Assembly: GCA_036676235.1 (NCBI GenBank)
Contig: JAKFDI010000010.1
Location: 186,001 to 250,000 of the forward strand
Reading direction: 5' to 3'
DNA from: JAKFDI01 sp036676235
GTDB taxonomy: Bacteria; Pseudomonadota; Gammaproteobacteria; Burkholderiales; Burkholderiaceae_C
Length of the DNA: 64,000 nt
The notes under the pieces are model-generated. The model saw nothing but the letters and a program-made list of their open reading frames with translations, had not been told where the DNA came from and did not search any database. This document shows positions 42,602-50,331 of the stretch, piece after piece (positions within the stretch are counted from its first letter, which is position 1; every line of letters starts with the position of its first letter). A program made the translations under genes and the position numbers.

Positions 42602-43097
42602 GTCAACGAACACCCATTGGCTCGACCTCGGATTGGAAGCCTTGCCCGAGCCGCGGGCCGAGCGCGTGCGGCTGTTTCGCGTGTTGCTGGCCGCCGCAAC
42701 GCAGCTGCGCGGGCGGCTCGACCGCGAACTGGCGCCCAGTGGCCTCACGAGCCCGCAGGCAACGCTGCTGCATGCGATCGAGGTGCAGCCGCAGGCGCCG
42801 ACGATGTCGGTGGTCGCCCGGGCGCTGGGCATGACGCATCAGAACGTCAAGCAGATCGCGCTGGTGCTCGAGCGCAAGGGCTTCATCGAGATCGCCGTCG
42901 ACCCGCTCGACCGGCGCGCGCGGCGGCTGCATCTCACGCCGCATCACCATCGCTTCTGGCAGCAGCGCAATCCGGGCGATTTTTCGAGCGTCGAGGCCTG
43001 GACCTCGGTGCTCTCGGACCGCGAGGTCCGCACCGCCGTGCGCCTGCTGTCGAAGCTGCGGGACGAGCTGCGCGGCGAGGCGCCGGCGCAGGAGTGA
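42600..43097 (+). CDS. MarR family transcriptional regulator
   Basis: A 165-residue winged-helix regulator. LRGRLDRELAPSGLTSPQATLLHAIE, MSVVARALGMTHQNVKQIALVLERKGFIE (recognition helix) and VDPLDRRARRLHLT (wing with the DxR pair) follow the MarR order. The ATG at 42600 is used; an upstream TTG at 42594 is possible. It likely represses itself and the divergent glycosyltransferase until a small aromatic or drug-like ligand binds. Confidence 0.9.
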   Translation: MSTNTHWLDLGLEALPEPRAERVRLFRVLLAAATQLRGRLDRELAPSGLTSPQATLLHAIEVQPQAPTMSVVARALGMTHQNVKQIALVLERKGFIEIAVDPLDRRARRLHLTPHHHRFWQQRNPGDFSSVEAWTSVLSDREVRTAVRLLSKLRDELRGEAPAQE

Positions 43098-43137
43098 ACG
43101 CCCGGCCGCGCAGCGGCGACCGGACGGGCGTGGCGCC

Positions 43138-43737
43138 TCAGCCGAACAGCTTGTTCGCGATCTCGGCGATGTGCTTGCCCTGGAAGCGTGCGCCCGCGAG
43201 TTCGGTCTCCGAGGGCTGGCGCGAGCCGTCGCCGCCTGCGATGGTCGTGGCGCCGTAGGGGCTGCCGCCGACCACTTCGTCCACGCGCATCTGGCCCTGG
43301 AAGCTGTAGGGCAGGCCGACGGTGATGAGCCCGAAGTGCATCAGGTTGGTGAGGATGGAGAACAGCGTCGTCTCCTGGCCGCCGTGCTGCGTGGCGGTGG
43401 AGGTGAAGGCGCCGCCCACCTTGCCGTTGAGCGCGCCGCGCGCCCACAGGCCGCCGGCCTGGTCGAGAAAGTTGGCCATCTGCGAGCTCATGCGGCCGAA
43501 GCGCGTGCCAGTGCCGACGATGATGGCGTCGTAGTTCACGAGCTCGTCGATCGTGGCGATGGGTGCGGCCTGGTCCAGCTTGTAGTGCGAGGCCTTGGCG
43601 ACCTCGGGCGGCACGAGTTCGGGCACGCGCTTGATGTCGACTGCCGCGCCGGCTTCGCGCGCGCCTTCGGCAACCGCGTTCGCCATGGTTTCGATGTGGC
43701 CGTAGGCCGAGTAGTAGAGGACGAGAACCTTTGCCAT
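43138..43737 (-). CDS. wrbA: NAD(P)H:quinone oxidoreductase, WrbA type
   Basis: FMN flavodoxin-like quinone reductase of 199 residues that reduces quinones by two electrons and limits redox cycling. The FMN phosphate loop is YYSAYGHIETMA; VGTGTRFGRMSSQMANFLDQAGGLW and FTSTATQHGGQETT are characteristic of WrbA. Length matches the family. It converges with marR. The upstream 227 bases separate it from the divergent phosphomannomutase gene. Confidence 0.95.
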   Translation of the reverse strand: MAKVLVLYYSAYGHIETMANAVAEGAREAGAAVDIKRVPELVPPEVAKASHYKLDQAAPIATIDELVNYDAIIVGTGTRFGRMSSQMANFLDQAGGLWARGALNGKVGGAFTSTATQHGGQETTLFSILTNLMHFGLITVGLPYSFQGQMRVDEVVGGSPYGATTIAGGDGSRQPSETELAGARFQGKHIAEIANKLFG

Positions 43738-43892
43738 TGCGATGTGCTCCTGTGATGGGTGAGGGCCGAACGCGGCGAGAGGCTGCGTTGCGTCGATGCC
43801 CTTATTTTCGGAATGCGCCGCCCGTGGCGGATTGAGGCGTTTCGACGCCGACGTTCAAACTGATCGAACGCCACCGCGGCCCGCAACAACGC

Positions 43893-43924
43893 TTGCAATT
43901 GCCTCGAAGGGCCGTCCCTACAAT
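43893..43924 (+). promoter_or_regulatory. Candidate promoter of the phosphomannomutase gene
   Basis: TTGCAA (43893-43898) and TACAAT (43919-43924) resemble sigma-70 -35 and -10 boxes, 41 bases before the ATG at 43965. The 20-base spacer is longer than the usual 17, so the call is weak. Confidence 0.3.
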
Positions 43925-43964
43925 GCCCGCTCACCCCGATGGACACCCCTTCAAGGCAGCACTC

Positions 43965-45359
43965 ATGCAGGTCGATCCCAGCATCTTCAAGGCGTATGAC
44001 ATCCGCGGAATCGTCGGCAAGACGGTCGATGAAACCTTCGCCGAACACCTCGGCCGCGCCTTCGGCAGCGAGGCGGTGGCGGCAGGCGAACGCGCGGTGG
44101 CGGTGGGGCGCGACGGACGCTTGTCGGGGCCGGGGTTGGTGGCCGCGCTCATCCGCGGACTGGCCTCGACCGGGCTCGACGTGGTGGACCTCGGCGCGGT
44201 GACGACGCCAATGCTGTACTACGTGGCCGCCACGCGCGGCAAGCACGGCTGCACCAGCGGCATCCAGGTGACGGGCAGCCACAACCCGAAGGACTACAAC
44301 GGCTTCAAGATGGTGCTGGCCGGCCGCGCGATCTACGGCGACGACATCCAGACGCTGCGCCAACGCATCGAGGCCGAAGACTATGTGCGCGCCAAGGGTG
44401 GCCGCAGCGCGAAGATGGACATCCTTGCCGAGTATGCGCACCGCATCACGAGCGACTGCAAGCTCGCGCGGCCGATGAAGATCGTGGTCGATTCGGGGAA
44501 CGGCATTCCCGGCGCCTCGGCACCCGGCATCCTGCGGGCGCTCGGCTGCGAGGTGATCGAGTTGTTCTCCGAGGTCGACGGCGATTTCCCGAACCACCAT
44601 CCCGACCCCAGCAAGCTCGAGAACCTGCAGGACCTGATCCGCACGGTGCAGGAAACCGGCGCCGAGATCGGCCTCGCCTTCGACGGCGACGGCGACCGGC
44701 TCGGCGTGGTGACGAAGGACGGCGGGGTGATCTACCCGGATCGCCAGCTCATGCTGTTCGCGACCGACATCCTCTCGCGCAACCCGGGCGCGACCATCAT
44801 CTACGACGTGAAGTGCACGCAGCGCCTCGCGCCCGCCATTCGCAAAGCCGGCGGCAAGCCGCTGATGTGGAAGACGGGGCATTCGCTCATCAAGGCGAAG
44901 CTGAAGGAGATGAAGGCGCCAATTGCCGGCGAGATGAGCGGCCACATCTTCTTCGGCGAGCGTTGGTACGGCTTCGACGACGCCACCTACACCGCGGCGC
45001 GGCTGCTGGAGATCCTGTCGCGCAGCAAGAACCCGAGCCAGGTGCTGAACGCGCTGCCCACGAGCTTCAGCACGCCGGAGTTGAACGTGCCCTGCGCCGA
45101 GGGCGAGCCGCAGCAGGTGGTGCAGCGGCTGCTCGAGACGGCGAAGTTTCCGGGCGCGGAAGACGTGATCACCATCGACGGCGTGCGCGTGGAGTATCCC
45201 GATGGCTTTGGCCTCATCCGCTCGTCCAACACCACGCCGGTGCTGGTGCTGCGCTTCGAGGGCCAGACGCAGGCGGCGCTGCAGCGCATCCAGAAGCACT
45301 TCACCGAGGCGCTGCTCGCGGTGAAGCCCGACGCACGCATCGGCGCGGCGGCGCACTGA
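43965..45359 (+). CDS. Phosphomannomutase/phosphoglucomutase
   Basis: Alpha-D-phosphohexomutase of 464 residues that interconverts hexose 1- and 6-phosphates for LPS and other glycans. FKAYDIRGIVG is the N-terminal block, Ser105 in TGSHNPKDYNG carries the phosphate, FDGDGDRLGVV binds the metal, GEMSGHIFF recognises the sugar and RSSNTTPVLVLRFE binds the phosphate. The layout matches AlgC-type bifunctional enzymes. It could supply glucose-1-phosphate for rfbF. It is 25 bases from waaC, so the three LPS genes may be one operon. Confidence 0.94.
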   Translation: MQVDPSIFKAYDIRGIVGKTVDETFAEHLGRAFGSEAVAAGERAVAVGRDGRLSGPGLVAALIRGLASTGLDVVDLGAVTTPMLYYVAATRGKHGCTSGIQVTGSHNPKDYNGFKMVLAGRAIYGDDIQTLRQRIEAEDYVRAKGGRSAKMDILAEYAHRITSDCKLARPMKIVVDSGNGIPGASAPGILRALGCEVIELFSEVDGDFPNHHPDPSKLENLQDLIRTVQETGAEIGLAFDGDGDRLGVVTKDGGVIYPDRQLMLFATDILSRNPGATIIYDVKCTQRLAPAIRKAGGKPLMWKTGHSLIKAKLKEMKAPIAGEMSGHIFFGERWYGFDDATYTAARLLEILSRSKNPSQVLNALPTSFSTPELNVPCAEGEPQQVVQRLLETAKFPGAEDVITIDGVRVEYPDGFGLIRSSNTTPVLVLRFEGQTQAALQRIQKHFTEALLAVKPDARIGAAAH

Positions 45360-45384
45360 GACCCTGCCTCGGGTACTCGGCGCG

Positions 45385-46356
45385 ATGCGCATCCTGATCG
45401 TCAAGCTGTCTTCGCTTGGCGATGTGATCCAGACGATCCCGGCCCTGCACGACCTGCGCGCCGCCGATCCCGGCGCGGCCGTCGACTGGGTGGTCGAAGA
45501 GGCGTTCGCGCCCTTGCTGAGCGCGAACGTGGATGGCATCGCGTGTGTGCTGCCGATCGCGCAGCGGCGCTGGCGCAAGAACCGCTTTGATGCGCAGGTG
45601 CGGGCCGAACGTTCGGCCTTCGTGCAACGGCTGCGTGAAGAGCGCTACGACGCGGTGATCGACTTCCAGGGGCTGGTCAAGTCCGCACTCGTCGCGCGCA
45701 GCGCGCGGCTCACGCCGGGCGGTCATCGCTACACCTACGGCAATGCCAGCGAAGCCTGCGGCTACGAATGGCCGGTGCGCTATCTCCTCGACCGCCCCGT
45801 GCCGATGCCGCGGCGCGTGCATGCGGTGCAGCGCTATCGGCTGCTGGCCGCAGCGGTCCAGGGCCGCGAGGTGAGCGGGCCGCCGGTCTACGACATGCGC
45901 TGCCGCGCAGACCGCGGCAGCCGCGAGATCATGTTTGCCCACGGCACGACGCGGGCCGACAACGAATGGCCGGTGGAAGGCTGGATCGCGATCGGCCGGC
46001 GCCTGATCGACGCCGGCTTGCGCGTGTGCGTGCCGCATGCCGGCACGGCAGAGCGTGATCGCGCCGCGCAGATCGTCGACGCACTCGGCACCGGCGCGCT
46101 GCTGCTGCCGGCGATGAGTCTCGCGGACCTGCCGCGGCGCATGGCGGCCTGCGGCGGCGTGATCGGCGTCGACTCGGGCCTGAGCCATCTCGCGGTGGCG
46201 CTGGATCTGCCGCACGTGCAACTCTTCAGCCAGGCGCGCGCCTGGCGCGCCGGGCCGGTGGGGCGCGAGTACCAGCGCGCCGTCGGCGGCGACCGGGCAC
46301 CGACGGTCGACGAGGTGTGGAACGCCTGGCAGGCGGTGTGGGCATGCAGGCCATGA
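45385..46356 (+). CDS. waaC: LPS heptosyltransferase I
   Basis: GT9 enzyme of 323 residues that transfers the first L-glycero-D-manno-heptose from ADP-heptose to Kdo in the LPS inner core. MRILIVKLSSLGDVIQTIPAL is the signature N terminus, followed by DAVIDFQGLVKSALVARSA, with the FQG/K segment typical of WaaC, and VIGVDSGLSHLAVALDLP in the donor domain. It sits between the phosphomannomutase gene and waaA, as in many Burkholderiales. Confidence 0.94.
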   Translation: MRILIVKLSSLGDVIQTIPALHDLRAADPGAAVDWVVEEAFAPLLSANVDGIACVLPIAQRRWRKNRFDAQVRAERSAFVQRLREERYDAVIDFQGLVKSALVARSARLTPGGHRYTYGNASEACGYEWPVRYLLDRPVPMPRRVHAVQRYRLLAAAVQGREVSGPPVYDMRCRADRGSREIMFAHGTTRADNEWPVEGWIAIGRRLIDAGLRVCVPHAGTAERDRAAQIVDALGTGALLLPAMSLADLPRRMAACGGVIGVDSGLSHLAVALDLPHVQLFSQARAWRAGPVGREYQRAVGGDRAPTVDEVWNAWQAVWACRP

Positions 46357-46414
46357 GCGCGCCGGGCCGCTCCCAAGCGCTCATCCCGGAGCGCGCAGCG
46401 CGGAGGGCAGTCCA

Positions 46415-47722
46415 GTGACCGTCTGGCGCGAACGGCTGGCGCGCGGCGGCTATGCGGCCGCACTCACGCTGATGACGCCGCTGTACCTGCTCAAGCTGTG
46501 GCGCCGCGGCGCTGCCGAGCCGCTGTACCGGCAGGCGGTGGGCGAGCGGCTGGGCCGTTACGGCGGTGAGCGGTCGGCGGGTGCGGTGTGGGTGCATGCG
46601 GTGTCTCTGGGCGAAACGCGTGCGGCCGCGGCCCTTGTCGATGCGCTGCGTGCCGCCTGTCCCGGCATGCGGCTGCTGCTCACGCACGGCACCGCCACGG
46701 GCCGCGAGGCGGGTGCGGCGCTGTTGCGTCCGGGCGACGAGCAGGTCTGGCTGCCCTACGACACGCCGGGCGCGGTGAACCGCTTTTTCGCTCACTTCGC
46801 GCCGGCCGTGGGCGTTCTGATGGAGACCGAAATCTGGCCCGGCCTGCTGCAGGCCGCGCAGCGCCGCGGCGTGCCGATGGTGCTGGCGAACGCGCGCCTC
46901 AGCGAGCGCAGCCAGCGGCAGGGCGAGCGGCTCGCGGTGGTGATGCGGCCGGCGGTGGAAAGCCTCGCGCTGGTGCTGGCGCAGACCGAACCGGACGCGC
47001 AGCGGCTGCGCGAGGCCGGCGCGCGACGCGTGGCCGTGAGCGGCAACCTCAAGTTCGACATGGCGCCCGACGAAGCGCTGCTGCAGCGCGGCCGCGAATG
47101 GCGCGCCGGCGCCGGCCGCCCGGTGGTGCTGATGGCGGCGAGCCGCGAGGGCGAGGAAGACGCGCTGCTCGCCGCCTGGACGCAGCAGGCGCCGCCCGAT
47201 GCGCCGCGTCCATTGCTCGTGGTCGTGCCGCGGCATCCGCAGCGCTTCGACGAGGTGGCCGCGCGCCTGGCCGCGGCCGGCGACACGGTCGTGCGGCGCA
47301 GCGCCTTCGGCGACGCGCCGTCCACGGCGGATCTGAATACCGACGTGTGGCTCGGCGATTCGATGGGCGAGATGCCGCTGTACTACGCGATGGCCGACGT
47401 CGCGCTGCTGGGCGGCAGCTTTGCGCCGCTCGGCGGGCAGAACCTGATCGAGGCCGCGGCTTGCGGCTGCCCGATCGTGATGGGGCCGCACACCTTCAAC
47501 TTCGCCGAAGCGGCGGAGCTGTCGCAAGCCGCCGGCGCGGCGCAGCGCGTGGCCGGCATGGCCGAAGGCGTGGCCGCCGCCCTCGCAATGGCAGGCGACG
47601 AGAAGCGCCGCACGCAGGTGGCGCGCCAGGCCCGCGACTTCGCGGGGCAGCACCGCGGTGCGGCGGTGCGGATGGCGGAGGCGATTGCCGTGCTGATGGT
47701 GGGAGGCGGCAGCGCCGACTGA
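46415..47722 (+). CDS. waaA: 3-deoxy-D-manno-octulosonic acid transferase
   Basis: Inner-membrane GT30 enzyme that adds Kdo to lipid A. The 435-residue protein has one N-terminal membrane anchor (YAAALTLMTPLYLLKLW), the acceptor domain with VWVHAVSLGETRAA and LMETEIWPGLL, which contains the catalytic Glu region of the family, and the donor domain with GNLKFDM and LGGSFAPLGGQNLIEAAACGCPIVMGPHTFNF. The start is GTG at 46415. Length is typical. It converges on tolC with a palindromic repeat between. Confidence 0.95.
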   Translation: MTVWRERLARGGYAAALTLMTPLYLLKLWRRGAAEPLYRQAVGERLGRYGGERSAGAVWVHAVSLGETRAAAALVDALRAACPGMRLLLTHGTATGREAGAALLRPGDEQVWLPYDTPGAVNRFFAHFAPAVGVLMETEIWPGLLQAAQRRGVPMVLANARLSERSQRQGERLAVVMRPAVESLALVLAQTEPDAQRLREAGARRVAVSGNLKFDMAPDEALLQRGREWRAGAGRPVVLMAASREGEEDALLAAWTQQAPPDAPRPLLVVVPRHPQRFDEVAARLAAAGDTVVRRSAFGDAPSTADLNTDVWLGDSMGEMPLYYAMADVALLGGSFAPLGGQNLIEAAACGCPIVMGPHTFNFAEAAELSQAAGAAQRVAGMAEGVAAALAMAGDEKRRTQVARQARDFAGQHRGAAVRMAEAIAVLMVGGGSAD

Positions 47723-47763
47723 ACGCTGGAGCAGTTTCCGAAAGAGTGGCTGGAGGCACCGGC

Positions 47764-47870
47764 CCCCTCGCCCCAACCCTCTCCCCCTGTGGGGGCGAGG
47801 GAGCCAACACCGCGTACTCCGTTGGACTTGCTCCCTCTCCCGCTTGCGGGAGAGGGTGGGGGTGAGGGGT
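47764..47870. repeat. Palindromic intergenic repeat (REP-like pair)
   Basis: Two hairpins in inverted order: CCCTCTCCCCC (47777-47787) with GGGGGCGAGGG (47791-47801), one mismatch, and CCCTCTCCCGC (47833-47843) with GCGGGAGAGGG (47846-47856), perfect with a TT loop. The outer arms 47764-47786 and 47848-47870 are also nearly complementary, so the entire 107 bases can fold on themselves. Such CCCTCTCCC-containing elements occur between genes in many proteobacteria. Lying between convergent waaA and tolC, it may also end transcription both ways. Confidence 0.75.
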
Positions 47871-47874
47871 CTCG

Positions 47875-49212
47875 CTAGCGCGCCAACAACTGATTCAACT
47901 GCACCACGTCTTCCGGCGTCAGCGTCCCCGCCGCCTGCTCCAGGCGCAGGTTGGCGAGCAGCACGTCGTAGCGAGCGCGGGCCAGATCGCGGCGGGTGCT
48001 GAAGAGCTGGGTCTGCGCGTTCAGCACGTCCAGGTTTACGCGCACGCCGACGCGGTAGCCGGTCTGCGTGGCTTCGAGCGCGAGCTGGCTCGACGATTCG
48101 GCCGCTTCCAGCGCCATCACCTGCGCCTGCACCGACTGCGCGGTGAAGAACACCTGCCGCGTGGCCTGCGCCGTGCCGCGCCGGGCGGCTTCGAGGTTGT
48201 TGCGCGACTGCTCTTCGAGCAGCAGCGTTTCCTTGACGCGGTTGCGGATCGCATGGCCGGCGTACAGCGGCATGCGCAGCGTGATGCCGATGTTCGACGT
48301 GCCGCTGCCGCCGGAGTAGTCGAACGGCGCCCGGGCGCCGCCGGCCAGCGACGATCCGTCGTTCGACAGCCGCCCGCGGGCGTAGCTGGCCGACACGTCC
48401 ACCGTCGGCAGGCGGCCGGCCTGCGCCTTCTCGGTTTCGAGCTTCGCGATCGCGTAGGCCGCGCGTGCGCGGCGCACCTGGGGCGAGTCTTCGGTCTGCG
48501 CGACCCAGGCATCGACGTTGGCCGGCTGCACCGGTGGCAGTGCCACCGGCACGGCGAGCGGCTGCGGCTCGATGCCGGTGCGGCCCACTTGCTGGTCGAG
48601 CGCGATGCGCTTGATGCGCAGGTCGTTCTCGGCGGCGATGACTTGCGCGGTCGCGAGGTCGAAGCGCGCCTGCGCCTCGCGCGTGTCGGTGATCGTCGCG
48701 GTGCCGACCTCGAAGTTGCGCTTGGCCGAGGCGAGCTGCTCGGAGATCGCGCTCTTGTTGGCATTGGCCGCGCCGAGGGTGTCCTGCGCGGCGAGCACGT
48801 CGAAGTAGGCCTGCGACAGGCGCACGATCAGGTCCTGCTCGGCGATCTGCAGCTCGGCCCGCGCCACGGCGAGCGCGGTGTCGGCCTGCGCGATGGTCTT
48901 GTCGTTGGCGCGGTTGAAGACCGACTGCGTTGCCGAGATGCCGGCCGACACGGCGTTGGAGGTGAGGTCCTGCACCGGCGTCTCGTTGGTCGAGCGGCCG
49001 GCCGTCGCGCTCAGGCCCACGTTCGGGCGGCGCAGCGCGTGCACCTGTTCCGCGCGGTATTGCGCCGATTCGGCCAGCGCGCGGGCGGCGAGGTAGTTGG
49101 CGTCGTAGCCGTGCGCCGCCTCGTACAACTCGAGCAGGCTCTGCGCCTGTGCGGCCGGCATCGCCGCCAGGGCCAGCAGCGCGCTCAAGGCCACCGGCGT
49201 GAATCGACGCAT
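47875..49212 (-). CDS. tolC: TolC family outer-membrane channel
   Basis: Outer-membrane/periplasmic tunnel protein of 445 residues. The signal peptide MRRFTPVALSALLALAAMPAAQA precedes QSLLELYEAAHGYDANYLAARA, the usual TolC start; long helical repeats follow with GTATITDTREAQARFDLATAQV and GYRVGVRVNLDVLNAQTQLF. The ATG at 49212 gives a clean signal peptide; an ATG at 49272 would add 20 basic residues. It is last in a minus-strand run tetR, fusion protein, RND pump, pcm, rhodanese, so all three pump parts are encoded together. Confidence 0.92.
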   Translation of the reverse strand: MRRFTPVALSALLALAAMPAAQAQSLLELYEAAHGYDANYLAARALAESAQYRAEQVHALRRPNVGLSATAGRSTNETPVQDLTSNAVSAGISATQSVFNRANDKTIAQADTALAVARAELQIAEQDLIVRLSQAYFDVLAAQDTLGAANANKSAISEQLASAKRNFEVGTATITDTREAQARFDLATAQVIAAENDLRIKRIALDQQVGRTGIEPQPLAVPVALPPVQPANVDAWVAQTEDSPQVRRARAAYAIAKLETEKAQAGRLPTVDVSASYARGRLSNDGSSLAGGARAPFDYSGGSGTSNIGITLRMPLYAGHAIRNRVKETLLLEEQSRNNLEAARRGTAQATRQVFFTAQSVQAQVMALEAAESSSQLALEATQTGYRVGVRVNLDVLNAQTQLFSTRRDLARARYDVLLANLRLEQAAGTLTPEDVVQLNQLLAR

Positions 49213-49303
49213 GAACCTTCCGCCCTCGCGCGCCGGACGAGACAGTGAAGAGCGAAGGCGTTGCGCTGTCATGGTGGATCCTTGGTGGTTGATGGGTCGT
49301 CGA

Positions 49304-49630
49304 TCAATAGCGGGCCAGGGACGGATCGACCTGGCTGGCCCAGGCATCGATGCCGCCGCTCAGGTTGAACACCTGCTCGAAGCCCTGGTGCTCGAGAAAC
49401 GCGGCCACCTGCTGGCTGCGCACGCCGTGGTGGCACAGGCAGACGATGGGCTGCCCGGCCGGCAGCTCGGTGAAGCGCTCGGCGATCTCGCCCATGCGGA
49501 TGTGCCGCAGCACGGCCCCCGGCGGCTCGATTGCCGCGAGCGCCACTTCCCAGTCCTCGCGCACGTCGAGCAGCAGCGGCGCCATCGCGGCGCAGCGCTC
49601 ATGCAGCTGGTGCACGCTCAGCTGCTGCAT
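49304..49630 (-). CDS. Rhodanese-like domain protein
   Basis: Single-domain rhodanese of 108 residues. LLLDVREDWEVALA is the N-terminal substrate strand, and CLCHHGVRS holds the active-site loop with Cys66 as sulfur carrier; LSGGIDAWA closes the fold. The ATG at 49630 overlaps the stop of pcm by one base (TGATG), so they are coupled. GlpE-like sulfur transfer is possible, but its partner is unknown. Its position between pcm and tolC is common in Burkholderiales. Confidence 0.9.
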   Translation of the reverse strand: MQQLSVHQLHERCAAMAPLLLDVREDWEVALAAIEPPGAVLRHIRMGEIAERFTELPAGQPIVCLCHHGVRSQQVAAFLEHQGFEQVFNLSGGIDAWASQVDPSLARY

Positions 49631-50283
49631 CAGAAGCGAAAGCGCGACGGCTCGCCGAAGTTGCGCAGGCGCGGCGCCACGGTGTCGAAGAGCTCGACGC
49701 TCGAGAACCCGTGCTCGGCGCTGCGCGTGAACAGCGTGGCGCGCATCACCGGCTCCTGGCCGACGACAGCGGCGAGCCGCCCGCCCACCTTCAGTTGCGC
49801 GAGCAGCGTGGGCGGCACCTCGGCCACCGAGCCCGACAGCAGGATGGCGTTGAACGGCGCCTCGCCGGGCAGGCCGCGCGAGCCGTCCATGTGGCGCACG
49901 GCGACGTTGTCGATGCCGGCGCGCTGCAGGTTGCTGCGGGCGAGCGCGGCGAGCTTCTCGTCGATCTCGAGCGTGATGACCTGCCGCGCGCGAAGGCCCA
50001 GCAGCGCGGCCATGAAGCCAGAGCCGGCGCCGACTTCGAGCACCGTGGCCTGCTGGTCGATCGCGAGTTCCTGCAGCAGGCGCGCCTCGACCTTGGGCGC
50101 GAGCATGAACTGGCCACCCGGCAACGGCACTTCGGTGTCGACGAAGGCGAGGGCCTTGTACGTCTCGGGCACGAAGTCCTCGCGCTTGACGGCGGCCAGC
50201 AGCGACAGCACCGACCCGTCCAGCACGTCCCAGGTTCGGATCTGCTGCTCGATCATGTTGAAGCGGGCTTGTTCGATGTTCAT
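49630..50283 (-). CDS. pcm: Protein-L-isoaspartate O-methyltransferase
   Basis: SAM enzyme that methylates isoaspartyl residues for repair. The 217-residue protein has FNMIEQQIRTWDVLD at the N terminus, VLEVGAGSGFMAALL (SAM loop) and FNAILLSGSVAEVPPTLL. The C-terminal part is divergent from E. coli Pcm and the usual VPQAL block reads VPPTLL, as in many betaproteobacterial copies. The ATG at 50283 is chosen over an upstream Met at 50307 because family homology begins at MNIEQ. It follows the RND pump gene by 48 bases. Confidence 0.88.
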   Translation of the reverse strand: MNIEQARFNMIEQQIRTWDVLDGSVLSLLAAVKREDFVPETYKALAFVDTEVPLPGGQFMLAPKVEARLLQELAIDQQATVLEVGAGSGFMAALLGLRARQVITLEIDEKLAALARSNLQRAGIDNVAVRHMDGSRGLPGEAPFNAILLSGSVAEVPPTLLAQLKVGGRLAAVVGQEPVMRATLFTRSAEHGFSSVELFDTVAPRLRNFGEPSRFRF

Positions 50284-50331
50284 GCTGCGGGTTCCTTGGG
50301 GGCGCACGGTCGTTGCTGCGAGGCGGGCATT

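Noticed and set aside
47764..47870. A CRISPR-like repeat array.
   Set aside because: Only two inverted, not direct, repeat units occur and there are no regular spacers; no cas gene is present.
47875..49347. A longer start for tolC at 49272 or beyond.
   Set aside because: Only the ATG at 49212 gives an N-terminal signal peptide; upstream residues are basic and without pattern.
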